From Pseudomonadota bacterium (GTDB lineage Bacteria; Pseudomonadota; Alphaproteobacteria; Rhodospirillales; Magnetospirillaceae), in NCBI GenBank assembly GCA_021793155.1, contig JAJYTF010000018.1, positions 1 to 64,000 on the forward strand: a DNA stretch of 64,000 nt, written 5' to 3'. Under the pieces are notes generated by a model. It did not search any database. It had not been told where the DNA came from and saw only the letters and a program-made list of their open reading frames with translations. Shown here in pieces: positions 8,297 to 14,999 of the stretch; positions within the stretch are counted from its first letter, which is position 1; each line of letters opens with the position of its first letter. A program made the translations under genes and the position numbers.

Positions 8297-8647
8297 CTAT
8301 CTGTCTTCCTCGATGTTGGCCTCAATGGCGGAAACGGCAATCTTCAGCGACGGCAGGTGCTCACGAACTACGTTCCAGATAACCGCGTCCGAAATACGGT
8401 GATACTCATGGCGCAATACGTTGCCGATCCCCATTATTTGCTGCCAAGGAATCTGTGGCTGCGATGCCTGCAACTCAGCAGGAATTCGCCGGGCTGCTTC
8501 GGAAACGATTTCGATTCCCCGCTGAACTCCATGGCGGAGCAGCCAGTCGTCGACGAAGGACTCGAAAGTCTTCCCCTGCGATGCCGCCTCGATTCCTTCA
8601 ATTGCCTCAAGGATCGCACGGAGAGCGGGACGGACGAGCCGTTCCAT
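8297..8647 (-). CDS. HepT-like toxin (DUF86 family)
   Basis: A 116-residue all-helical protein of the HepT/DUF86 family, the RNase-like or AMPylation-target half of MntA/HepT toxin-antitoxin modules. The conserved C-terminal segment reads GIGNVLRHEYHRI at 73-85. In the usual RX4HXY motif an Arg sits five residues before the His; here that position is Gly75 and an Arg directly precedes His80. HEY itself is present. The start is taken as the ATG at 8647, which overlaps the TGA of the mntA-like gene; a TTG one codon earlier is also in frame. The partner is immediately upstream. Confidence 0.85.
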   Translation of the reverse strand: MERLVRPALRAILEAIEGIEAASQGKTFESFVDDWLLRHGVQRGIEIVSEAARRIPAELQASQPQIPWQQIMGIGNVLRHEYHRISDAVIWNVVREHLPSLKIAVSAIEANIEEDR

Positions 8648-8943
8648 CAAAAGACTCTTTGGGCCAACGCTTCAATCCGTTCGCGGAGGAGCGGATCCAG
8701 ACTATCCCGCGTGGTCACGTCGACCTCGACCCCGAGGCGCCCCTCTAGGAGTTGCTTTATCCCGACCAATTCGACGAGCGAGAACCGGCCGTTGGGGTCA
8801 TAATCGATGAAGACGTCAAGGTCGCTCGCATCGCTCGCCGTGTCGCGCGCTGTCGATCCGAACAGAAACAGAGCCGTGGCGCCGAACGCCTTGACGGCGG
8901 CAGCTTGTTCGGCCAGTGCAGCGATCGCATCATCCCGTCTCAT
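8647..8943 (-). CDS. MntA-like minimal nucleotidyltransferase antitoxin
   Basis: A 98-residue minimal nucleotidyltransferase. The active site GS at 29-30 and DLD at 41-43 are intact, separated by the normal spacing. In characterised pairs MntA AMPylates the HepT toxin and so inactivates it (type VII toxin-antitoxin). The ATG at 8943 was chosen because upstream codons have no family resemblance. The stop codon overlaps the hepT start, indicating coupling. Confidence 0.87.
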   Translation of the reverse strand: MRRDDAIAALAEQAAAVKAFGATALFLFGSTARDTASDASDLDVFIDYDPNGRFSLVELVGIKQLLEGRLGVEVDVTTRDSLDPLLRERIEALAQRVF

Positions 8944-9088
8944 AGCCGCAGGATACCGGAAAACGGGGCGAAGCCGCGAGCCCAATAAAGCAAGGCTGCG
9001 TCGTTCTCGTCCGCTTTGCCCCATTGCTCGTCCGACAGCAGCCCCTCCGAAAACGGCCCAGATAACTCCCAGGTTTCGACCGTCAGCC

Positions 9089-9637
9089 CTATCGATTTCC
9101 GTTGCGCGCCGAGGCGAGCGCCTTGGCCAAATTTCCGGTAACGCCGACACGGTCATCCCTGCAGGTCAGTTCGCCCCGGGCAATGGCCGCTGCGCGGCCA
9201 TCCGAGCTATGAATCCGCTTGAGGATTTCACTGGCATAGGTGCCGGCATGCTCGAACGTGTCGGACAGATAGCCGTCATCATCGCTGTGCTCGATGATTT
9301 CCGCAGCGATATCGATGAAATTGCAGAGGCATTCGAATGCGCGTGGCGGATCGACATCGGCGAGATGGTCGACGATGGCCTCCAGGAGCAATTCGAGTTC
9401 GCTGGCAAAGGAGGAGAGTTGCCGCCAATCGACGTACCGGTCGGCCTTTCGTAATCGCACTAATTCGCTATTGATGAGGTTCGCGGCGTCTGCCGAGTCC
9501 GCCATCATCATCAAGGCGACCTCGACGACCAATCTCACTGGTGAATGGCGTTCGCCCGCGCTGGCCAGGATTCTGGCAAGGCGTTCCGCGCCCAACGTGA
9601 CAAGTTTCTTCGCATTGATCGCTGAGTCGTCGTTCAC
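9089..9637 (-). CDS. DUF6880-like helical protein, third gene of an uncharacterised operon
   Basis: A 182-residue protein with a GTG start. It begins with LVTLGAERLARILAS and contains VDWRQLSSFASELE and FEHAGTYASEIL, resembling the N-terminal helical domain of proteins I recall as DUF6880. Such proteins are usually two to three times longer, so this one is either a short form or truncated. The last ~25 residues look non-homologous. It follows the previous gene after only six bases. No catalytic motif is evident and the function is unknown. Confidence 0.65.
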   Translation of the reverse strand: MNDDSAINAKKLVTLGAERLARILASAGERHSPVRLVVEVALMMMADSADAANLINSELVRLRKADRYVDWRQLSSFASELELLLEAIVDHLADVDPPRAFECLCNFIDIAAEIIEHSDDDGYLSDTFEHAGTYASEILKRIHSSDGRAAAIARGELTCRDDRVGVTGNLAKALASARNGNR

Positions 9638-9643
9638 CGCAAG

Positions 9644-10909
9644 TCAACTTTCAATGCGTTGTGACGGCGCGTGCTCGATTGGCCCAAATCGATAGCGAAG
9701 GAGGCCTTGCAAATGTTCCCGGCCAGGCGCAGCGGCCAACGAACCCAAGCGCTGGATCTGGCCCATAGCCCAATCCGAGTAATTGGCCGCCGATGCCGCA
9801 GCCATCACTGCATCGAGCGCCATGTTGAGGTCGATCGACGTCGGGTCCCGGCCACGACCGCGCAGAATTCCGTCGACGGCTAGAAGCCCTGTTTCGAGCG
9901 CAAACGCCGGCTGACGCGTCGCAAAGTCTCGGCTTGCGCGTGCCAGGGTGACGGGATCGGCGTCGTACGATCTGGCGCAGACGATCGCCAAATCAAGAAA
10001 ACCGGCGTCCTTGGCCGCAGCGAACCATTTGCCGGGCTCGTCGTAGGCGGTGATCAGATCCTGAAGGATGGAGCGCGGATCACGGTCGGGATAACGATCA
10101 GTCAGAGCCCGGTAGGTGGCAAGATAGGTCGATCTTAGACCTTGGTGAATTCCGTAACGGTCATAGGCCTCGTCCGGACGCCCAGCCGCGATCAGAATAC
10201 GCTCGCAAAACCCGTCGATTCCGCGATCGGAATAGCCGTCTCGGCACGCCTCGGCATAGGCGATCGCGGCATCCGGCAAGCCCTTCCGCGCCAATGCTTC
10301 GGCACCGAACTGATGATAGTGCCAGGCCTTGCGTGTCGGATAGGCCAAGAGCCTGAACAGTTCGTCATCCCGGCCGCTGGCCAGCAGCGCCGAAAGGCAG
10401 ATCGCGGCGCCTCTGACATGTTCGCCGGGCCGCCCTTCGGTCCAAACCCGGTCGAGCAACGGGATGAAGTCGTCGGCGTATTTGGTCAGGAGTTCCGGAT
10501 ATACGGCGATTTCGCCCCAGCGGTCTGCCACCATCGACAGATAATCGACACCATCCTGCTGGATGGCGTCGAAAAGGCGCTCCAGCCATTTGCCACGGGT
10601 CGGACGATCCGCCGGCGCATTGGCGATGATCGGGATCAGCGCATCGATGGTGTCATAAACGGCACGGCCCAGGTGGCCCGACGACGTGTCGATATCTTGC
10701 AGCGCCGGCCAAAGGCGTTCCAGCAATGATACCGCGCCGGCGCCGGCACGCAGCGGGTCCGCCTTGGCGGCGCGGCGAATTTCGCCAACGGCTTCCTTCA
10801 GGCGTCGCGCCGCAAGATCGGATCCGCGCCAGCCGAAGGCGCGCGACCGGAAGCGTGCAGTGAAAGCCCACTTTGCGGTCGTCGGAGGTTTACCGGGACG
10901 CTGGGTCAT
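9644..10909 (-). CDS. Large alpha-helical repeat protein of unknown function
   Basis: A 421-residue protein starting MTQRPGKPPTTAKWAFTARF. It is helical throughout, with TPR-like segments such as AEALARKGLPDAAIAYAEACR and ERILIAAGRPDEAYDRYG. I recall alphaproteobacterial hypotheticals with the same TTGKWAFTARFR-type opening, so the start at 10909 is preferred over one 19 codons upstream. No membrane segment or catalytic motif is visible. It sits between a YecA-like SEC-C gene and a DUF6880-like gene, all on the same strand. Confidence 0.75.
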   Translation of the reverse strand: MTQRPGKPPTTAKWAFTARFRSRAFGWRGSDLAARRLKEAVGEIRRAAKADPLRAGAGAVSLLERLWPALQDIDTSSGHLGRAVYDTIDALIPIIANAPADRPTRGKWLERLFDAIQQDGVDYLSMVADRWGEIAVYPELLTKYADDFIPLLDRVWTEGRPGEHVRGAAICLSALLASGRDDELFRLLAYPTRKAWHYHQFGAEALARKGLPDAAIAYAEACRDGYSDRGIDGFCERILIAAGRPDEAYDRYGIHQGLRSTYLATYRALTDRYPDRDPRSILQDLITAYDEPGKWFAAAKDAGFLDLAIVCARSYDADPVTLARASRDFATRQPAFALETGLLAVDGILRGRGRDPTSIDLNMALDAVMAAASAANYSDWAMGQIQRLGSLAAAPGREHLQGLLRYRFGPIEHAPSQRIES

Positions 10910-10996
10910 TGAGAACTCGGCCTGTGGAGCGGGGCCACTCGTGACAAACACGATGGGGAATTTCAACGATATTCCTTTTACCCGGAGTGATATCGG

Positions 10997-11674
10997 TCAA
11001 GCCAGACGTCCGCAGCACGTCTTGAATTTCTTCCCGCTGCCACAAGGACAAGCGTCGTTCCGACCGATTTTGTCAGCCCGACGGCCAAGTTCGCCGTCTG
11101 GAACCGTGCCTTCCCGCCGTGCCCGCCAGAAAGCGGCGATAGCCAAGACCGATGCGGGAATATCCAAAAGCATTCGATCGACCAATTCCGCGTCGAGCGC
11201 GTTCGGGAACTCGGGTGGAATCTCTGTTTCGTCCGCGCCAAAATAGAGGATCGGGATCAGCGCGCTGCCCGCTTCGCCGTCGGTCATGGCGGTCCATCCT
11301 TCAGGACGCATGCGCATGGCCTTGACGAAGCCTTGGGCCCACTGTTCCGCAATGTTTTGGCCTGGCGAGCCCTTCAGCTTGATTGGGTCGAAAGTTTCCG
11401 GCAACAGTGCCAAACGGCAGACGATATCGTTGTATAACAACATGATCGCCGAAAGGATGACAATACCTTCGGCCTCGGCGTCAAACTTCGAGGACTGCTC
11501 GCCCCAGATCAACGGCAGCCATTCGTTCGGCGGAATTGTTTGCGGGCCAACGGCGATGCCGGTGAGAAAGCCATCGAGTGCTACGATACTCAGGGCGGTT
11601 TCGGGAACGCGATCGGACGACAGAAAGTCGCTGAGAAGTCTGAGCGGGGACGGGGCCGAGTTGCTTGGTGACAT
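10997..11674 (-). CDS. YecA/UPF0149-family protein with SEC-C zinc motif
   Basis: A 225-residue protein. Residues about 10-190 match the UPF0149/YecA family ([22 protein letters not shown] is its signature opening). The C-terminus carries a SEC-C motif, [20 protein letters not shown], where Cys residues bind zinc as in SecA. Family members are linked to ribosome or SecA interaction, but most are uncharacterised. It is the first gene of a three-gene run, 87 bases from the next start. Confidence 0.88.
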   Translation of the reverse strand: MSPSNSAPSPLRLLSDFLSSDRVPETALSIVALDGFLTGIAVGPQTIPPNEWLPLIWGEQSSKFDAEAEGIVILSAIMLLYNDIVCRLALLPETFDPIKLKGSPGQNIAEQWAQGFVKAMRMRPEGWTAMTDGEAGSALIPILYFGADETEIPPEFPNALDAELVDRMLLDIPASVLAIAAFWRARREGTVPDGELGRRADKIGRNDACPCGSGKKFKTCCGRLA

Positions 11675-11995
11675 GGTTGGGGACGCCTATGGCTGACGCA
11701 ATTGTAGGCCCTACTGCACCGCGATGGCACTATTGGTCCCGCGTAGATTCATATCGCGGGCCCCGAATCGTGCAAGAGGTTGTCCGCTTTACCTATTCCG
11801 CCGCAGAAACCAGCCATTCCGCAAACGGCCCGACCTAGTCGGCAAATGCGCCTCCGCGGCTGGGCCGATACAAAGCCATGACGGAACCGGTCGGGGATGG
11901 TCGATGGGGTGGCGGCGGTCTCGGGGTCGCGTTGAGCCTGGGCCGACATTATGGGCCGACATTATGGGCCGAGGTGTCGGGCCGGCTTCGGTCCG
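11675..11995. other. Intergenic region with a short tandem repeat
   Basis: About 320 bases between the YecA-like gene and the RES toxin. The only structure I see is at 11941-11972: the 13-base unit GGCCGACATTATG occurs twice in tandem and is followed by a third partial GGCCGA. It lies just downstream of the RES gene stop codon. No gene or terminator is obvious. Confidence 0.45.
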
Positions 11996-12694
11996 TCAGT
12001 CCGGAATGGCTGCCACCTTCTCGATGGCCGGCTCCGGCGTCGCTCGCCAGCGAAGCCGCCAGACGTCGCCTTGGGCGACGGACTGGACGGCGCTCGGCCT
12101 GAGGGCGACGACGCAAGTCCCGCCTGGCCGGCGTACCGACGAATAGATGATCCCGTTGTGGCCGGCGGCTCGCGCCTCGGCGGCGACGGCATTGCCTTTC
12201 GGATAGGCGAAGGCCGGGTCGGGCGCCAGGCAATCGGGGGATGGGGCGACAGTCCGCAGATCGACGAATTGGCCGGCGAACGAGGCGAACAGTTCCGAGT
12301 ATTCGACGACGGCCTCGTACACCCCCACGCGCTCCAATTCCCGGGTCATGTGAAAGGCCACCTCGGCCAAGGCCGTTTCGATTTCCAGCGCCGCATACCA
12401 GGCCCCGCGGCCCGGCCCGTTGAAGCGGTTCAGTTCGCGGGGCAGCCAGTAGGCGAAGGCGGCATTGATGAAGTGGGCATGCGGCACCCCGGCGACGAAT
12501 TCCCGGGCGCCAATCTCGTCCGCCCCCTGGTTCTGGGCCACCAATCGGCCGCTGGTGGCGCCTTCGATCTCGGCCAAGGCGTCCAAGGTCGCCTGATCGG
12601 CCGCCAGCCGTCGCAAGACCGGATCGCGCAGACGGGCGGTGGTCACCAGCCGAACCGTCCGGGCCAGCGCGACCCGTTCGACGGGAAAGCTCAC
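11996..12694 (-). CDS. RES-domain NAD+-degrading toxin
   Basis: A 232-residue RES-domain protein. The family has conserved Arg, Glu and Ser residues; here the matching segments are RFNGPGRGAWYAALEIETALAE (Arg and Glu) and YSSVRRPGG (Ser). RES toxins of RES/Xre modules degrade NAD+ and stop growth. The gene starts with a GTG that overlaps the antitoxin stop codon (GTGA). It is longer than the ~150-residue minimal RES proteins, with an N-terminal helical extension of ~70 residues. Confidence 0.88.
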   Translation of the reverse strand: MSFPVERVALARTVRLVTTARLRDPVLRRLAADQATLDALAEIEGATSGRLVAQNQGADEIGAREFVAGVPHAHFINAAFAYWLPRELNRFNGPGRGAWYAALEIETALAEVAFHMTRELERVGVYEAVVEYSELFASFAGQFVDLRTVAPSPDCLAPDPAFAYPKGNAVAAEARAAGHNGIIYSSVRRPGGTCVVALRPSAVQSVAQGDVWRLRWRATPEPAIEKVAAIPD

Positions 12695-13131
12695 AAGCCG
12701 CCCCGCAGGGCGTCAATATAGCGTCGCACCTCGATCATCAGCGGAATTCCGCCGTCGATCATCGCCTCGACCGGGGTCTGGCCGTTGAACAGCGGGCCGG
12801 AGTTTCGAAGGCTCGGCCAACGGTCCGCCATGCTGTCGGCGAACAGCAGGTTCAGTCCCTTGAAAATGCCGATCAGCGCCGAGGCGCGGACCATCTGGTC
12901 CTGGCTGAAGACCGGCCTGCTGGTACCGGCCAGCATGCGGTCCCAGGCACTGGGCGACAGGGCCAGCAATTGCGCGGTCTGATCCCGCGTCAGCTTCCAG
13001 GCCTCGGCGATTTGCCGAACTCCGACGGTGGCGGCTGGCGTCAGCCGCGCCCGATCGCCCTCGGACCCGAAGGTCTGCGGCTTGGCCGGCCCTGGTGCGA
13101 AGCCCGAGGCATAGGCGATAGATGTTGCCAT
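12691..13131 (-). CDS. Xre/MbcA/ParS-type antitoxin of the RES toxin
   Basis: A 146-residue protein starting MATSIAYASG. The middle contains a Xre-like helical domain (TRDQTAQLLALSPSAWDRML), and the C-terminal part is the toxin-binding DUF2384 region (ALIGIFKGLNLLFADS, then NGQTPVEAMIDGG). It should bind the RES toxin and repress the operon. A GAGG ribosome binding site lies 8 bases before the ATG at 13131, which favours this start over one 19 codons upstream. Confidence 0.9.
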   Translation of the reverse strand: MATSIAYASGFAPGPAKPQTFGSEGDRARLTPAATVGVRQIAEAWKLTRDQTAQLLALSPSAWDRMLAGTSRPVFSQDQMVRASALIGIFKGLNLLFADSMADRWPSLRNSGPLFNGQTPVEAMIDGGIPLMIEVRRYIDALRGGL

Positions 13132-13142
13132 CGAACCCTCAT

Positions 13143-13188
13143 AGCATCCATTGATGCTTAATATAGCGCCAGATGATGCCATCGACAA
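13143..13188 (-). promoter_or_regulatory. Promoter and operator of the xre-res operon
   Basis: Read on the minus strand, TTGTCG (13188-13183) and TATATT (13165-13160) sit 17 bases apart and form a good sigma-70-type promoter. Directly downstream, 13143-13158 is a dyad, AGCATC-CATT-GATGCT, between the -10 box and the ribosome binding site. Xre antitoxins autoregulate through such sites. The assignment is from sequence and position only. Confidence 0.6.
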
Positions 13189-13439
13189 GATGAGCGGCGA
13201 ATCCGCAGGTGATGCGGGTCAGGGGCCCGGATGGGTGACATGGCCCGCCGAGCAAAACCCAAGACCCTACTCAAGGTATTGATTATCCATTCGAAATCCC
13301 CGATCGGGCGAATACCTTGGTCATGAAATCGGAAGATTTGGCAAGCCCTGCGGCAATATGCCGGTGCAACCGTCAAGGGTGTCCAGCGCAAATGCTACCT
13401 TGCTACGTTGGGATGAACACCGCTAACGGAAGGGCATCA
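13189..13439. other. Divergent intergenic region, nothing assigned
   Basis: About 250 bases between the xre promoter and the HTH gene at 13440. I see no gene. CCAAGACCCTACTCAAGG and similar stretches carry no clear structure. It presumably contains the promoter for the plus-strand gene. Confidence 0.35.
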
Positions 13440-13757
13440 ATGACCGACCTGATGACCGGGCAAGAGCCACAAGCGACCGAAATCAGCCTTCCGCCTGCTT
13501 TGCGCAAGCCGCGCCTGCGCCGTTGGGAGGCAAGCCAATACCTTCTGCTGGTGTACGGCATAACGATTGCCCCGTCCACCTTGGCCAAATATGCCACGGT
13601 CGGCGGCGGTCCCTGCTTTAACCGCGCCAGAAGGGTGCCGCTCTACCCCATCACGGAGTTGGACGCCTGGGCAATGGCGCGGCTCGGCGACCTTGTCGGC
13701 TCGACCTCCGCGGCGGATGTCCGGCAGCCGAACACAGAAGATCTTCCCGCCGAATAG
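13440..13757 (+). CDS. Small HTH DNA-binding protein (AlpA/excisionase-like)
   Basis: A 105-residue protein. The core RRWEASQYLLLVYGITIAP then STLAKYATVGGGP and PLYPITELDAWA has the layout of winged helix-turn-helix proteins of the AlpA/excisionase type: N-terminal HTH, a glycine-rich turn, and a terminal LDAWA helix. Such genes accompany integrases in alphaproteobacterial islands. A nearly identical but broken copy lies at 5439-5578, so this stretch was duplicated. It sits 220 bases from the tRNA fragment that ends the defence island. Confidence 0.7.
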   Translation: MTDLMTGQEPQATEISLPPALRKPRLRRWEASQYLLLVYGITIAPSTLAKYATVGGGPCFNRARRVPLYPITELDAWAMARLGDLVGSTSAADVRQPNTEDLPAE

Positions 13758-13979
13758 CGCGGGTCAGGGTCACAGGTTCAGATCGGCGGTGGGGCGGAAC
13801 CCGAGCCCTGCGCCTCTTCCCATGCTCGGACGGCTGAAGTCGGCCGTGACGCCAATGCTGCGCCACGAGCGGCATCGACAGGGCGTGAGTGGTCAGCAAA
13901 TTCGGAGGGTGCCGTGAGTAGCGGGTGAGTGGCGGAGGATTTTCCGGTTTCCCGCGGGCTTCGGCAGATGTCTCGTAAA

Positions 13980-14048
13980 TGCTTGATTTAATTGGTGCCC
14001 CAGGTCGGACTCGAACCAACACGCCGTTGCCGGCAACAGATTTTGAGT
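13980..14048 (-). other. Outer attachment-site remnant: 3' end of tRNA-Leu plus its flank
   Basis: The minus strand reads from the anticodon loop of tRNA-Leu (ACTCAAAATCTG) through the variable arm and T arm to CCA. It also shares 10 further bases beyond the CCA end (TGCTTGATTT) with the sequence downstream of the intact tRNA-Leu at 41249. That is what an attachment site left at the far end of a tRNA-integrated island should look like. The 5' half of the tRNA is absent, so it is not a functional gene. Confidence 0.8.
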
Positions 14049-14177
14049 TGGCTGCGAATGGCGGATTTCCGCGGCCATTCTGACTTCTTGGATGTTTCCA
14101 GCACCAATTGAGCCGAAGACATAGCCGGAAGAGTCAGAATGAGGAGGGAGCGGGCAGGGGAGGGCCGATCCCGTCGT

Positions 14178-14218
14178 GGGAGCGTATTCTTGCTCCCAGA
14201 ATGGGAGCGTGCTAAGAT
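14178..14218 (+). promoter_or_regulatory. Promoter and candidate HigA operator
   Basis: GGGAGC (14178-14183), eight bases, GCTCCC (14192-14197) form a dyad; a third GGGAGC lies at 14203-14208. TTGCTC (14190-14195) and TAAGAT (14213-14218), 17 bases apart, look like a sigma-70-type promoter overlapping the dyad. The higB ATG at 14225 is seven bases past the -10 box, so the transcript may be leaderless. Confidence 0.55.
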
Positions 14219-14224
14219 CCGGCA

Positions 14225-14524
14225 ATGCGAATTATCTCGGTCGGCACGCTGAAGCGGTTTTGGCAGCAAGCGGCCTATCGGGATGCCGAACAGCCGTTAC
14301 GGACCTGGGCAAAGGTCACTGAATCGGCGCAATGGACCAATCCGCCAGCGGTCAAACGCACCTTTAATACGGCAGACATCCTGAAAAACGGTCGGGTGGT
14401 TTTCGATATCGGCGGCAACAAATATCGGCTAGTCGCGTGGATCAATTACGCTTTCGCCACTGTCTACGTGCGGTTTGTCGGAACGCATGATCAATATGAC
14501 GACATCGACGCCAATGAGGTCTGA
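14225..14524 (+). CDS. higB: HigB-type mRNA interferase toxin
   Basis: A 99-residue RelE-superfamily toxin of the HigB type. It starts MRIISVGTLKRFW and contains RTFNTADILKNGRVVFDIGGNKYRLV and VYVRFVGTHDQYD, the typical beta-strand core and C-terminal THxxYD of HigB. HigB cleaves mRNA on the ribosome. Toxin-first order is normal for higBA. The antitoxin begins one base after its stop. Confidence 0.92.
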   Translation: MRIISVGTLKRFWQQAAYRDAEQPLRTWAKVTESAQWTNPPAVKRTFNTADILKNGRVVFDIGGNKYRLVAWINYAFATVYVRFVGTHDQYDDIDANEV

Positions 14525-14525
14525 C

Positions 14526-14900
14526 ATGATCACCCGAACCATTCGTACCGACGAGGAACACGCGGCGGCGCTTGCCGAAATCGAGGGCCTGATGGATGCC
14601 GTGCCGGGCACGGCCGAGGGCGACCGCTTGGATCTCCTGGTAACTTTGGTGCAGGTGTACGAGGCCAAACGGTGGCCTGTCGAGGCTCCCGACCCGATCG
14701 CCGCTATCGTTTTCATGATGGAACAGAAAGGCCTCACGCGGCGCGACCTTGAGCCGGCCATAGGTGGACGCGGTCGGGTGGCCGAGGTGTTGAACCGGAA
14801 GCGCCCCCTGACCCTGCCGATGATCCGGCGCCTTGGGCCGCTGCTGGAACTGCCTGCCGAGGTGCTCGTGCAGCCTTACCAGACCGAACACGCGGCATAG
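14526..14900 (+). CDS. higA: HigA-type Xre antitoxin
   Basis: A 124-residue antitoxin. The N-terminal ~60 residues are helical and acidic, as expected for toxin contact; the C-terminal half holds the Xre HTH (RRDLEPAIGGRGRVAEVLN then RKRPLTLPMIRRL). The start MITRTIRTDEEH follows the higB stop by one base. It should neutralise HigB and repress through the dyad upstream of higB. Confidence 0.92.
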   Translation: MITRTIRTDEEHAAALAEIEGLMDAVPGTAEGDRLDLLVTLVQVYEAKRWPVEAPDPIAAIVFMMEQKGLTRRDLEPAIGGRGRVAEVLNRKRPLTLPMIRRLGPLLELPAEVLVQPYQTEHAA

Positions 14901-14999
14901 GACGGGTCAGGCCAGCCCCGGTTGGCTGATCTTCTTTCCCTCATCGGGACCCGCCGGTGTCAGTTCAAACAAATCGCGTGAGGGACCTGAGAAGAGAGC

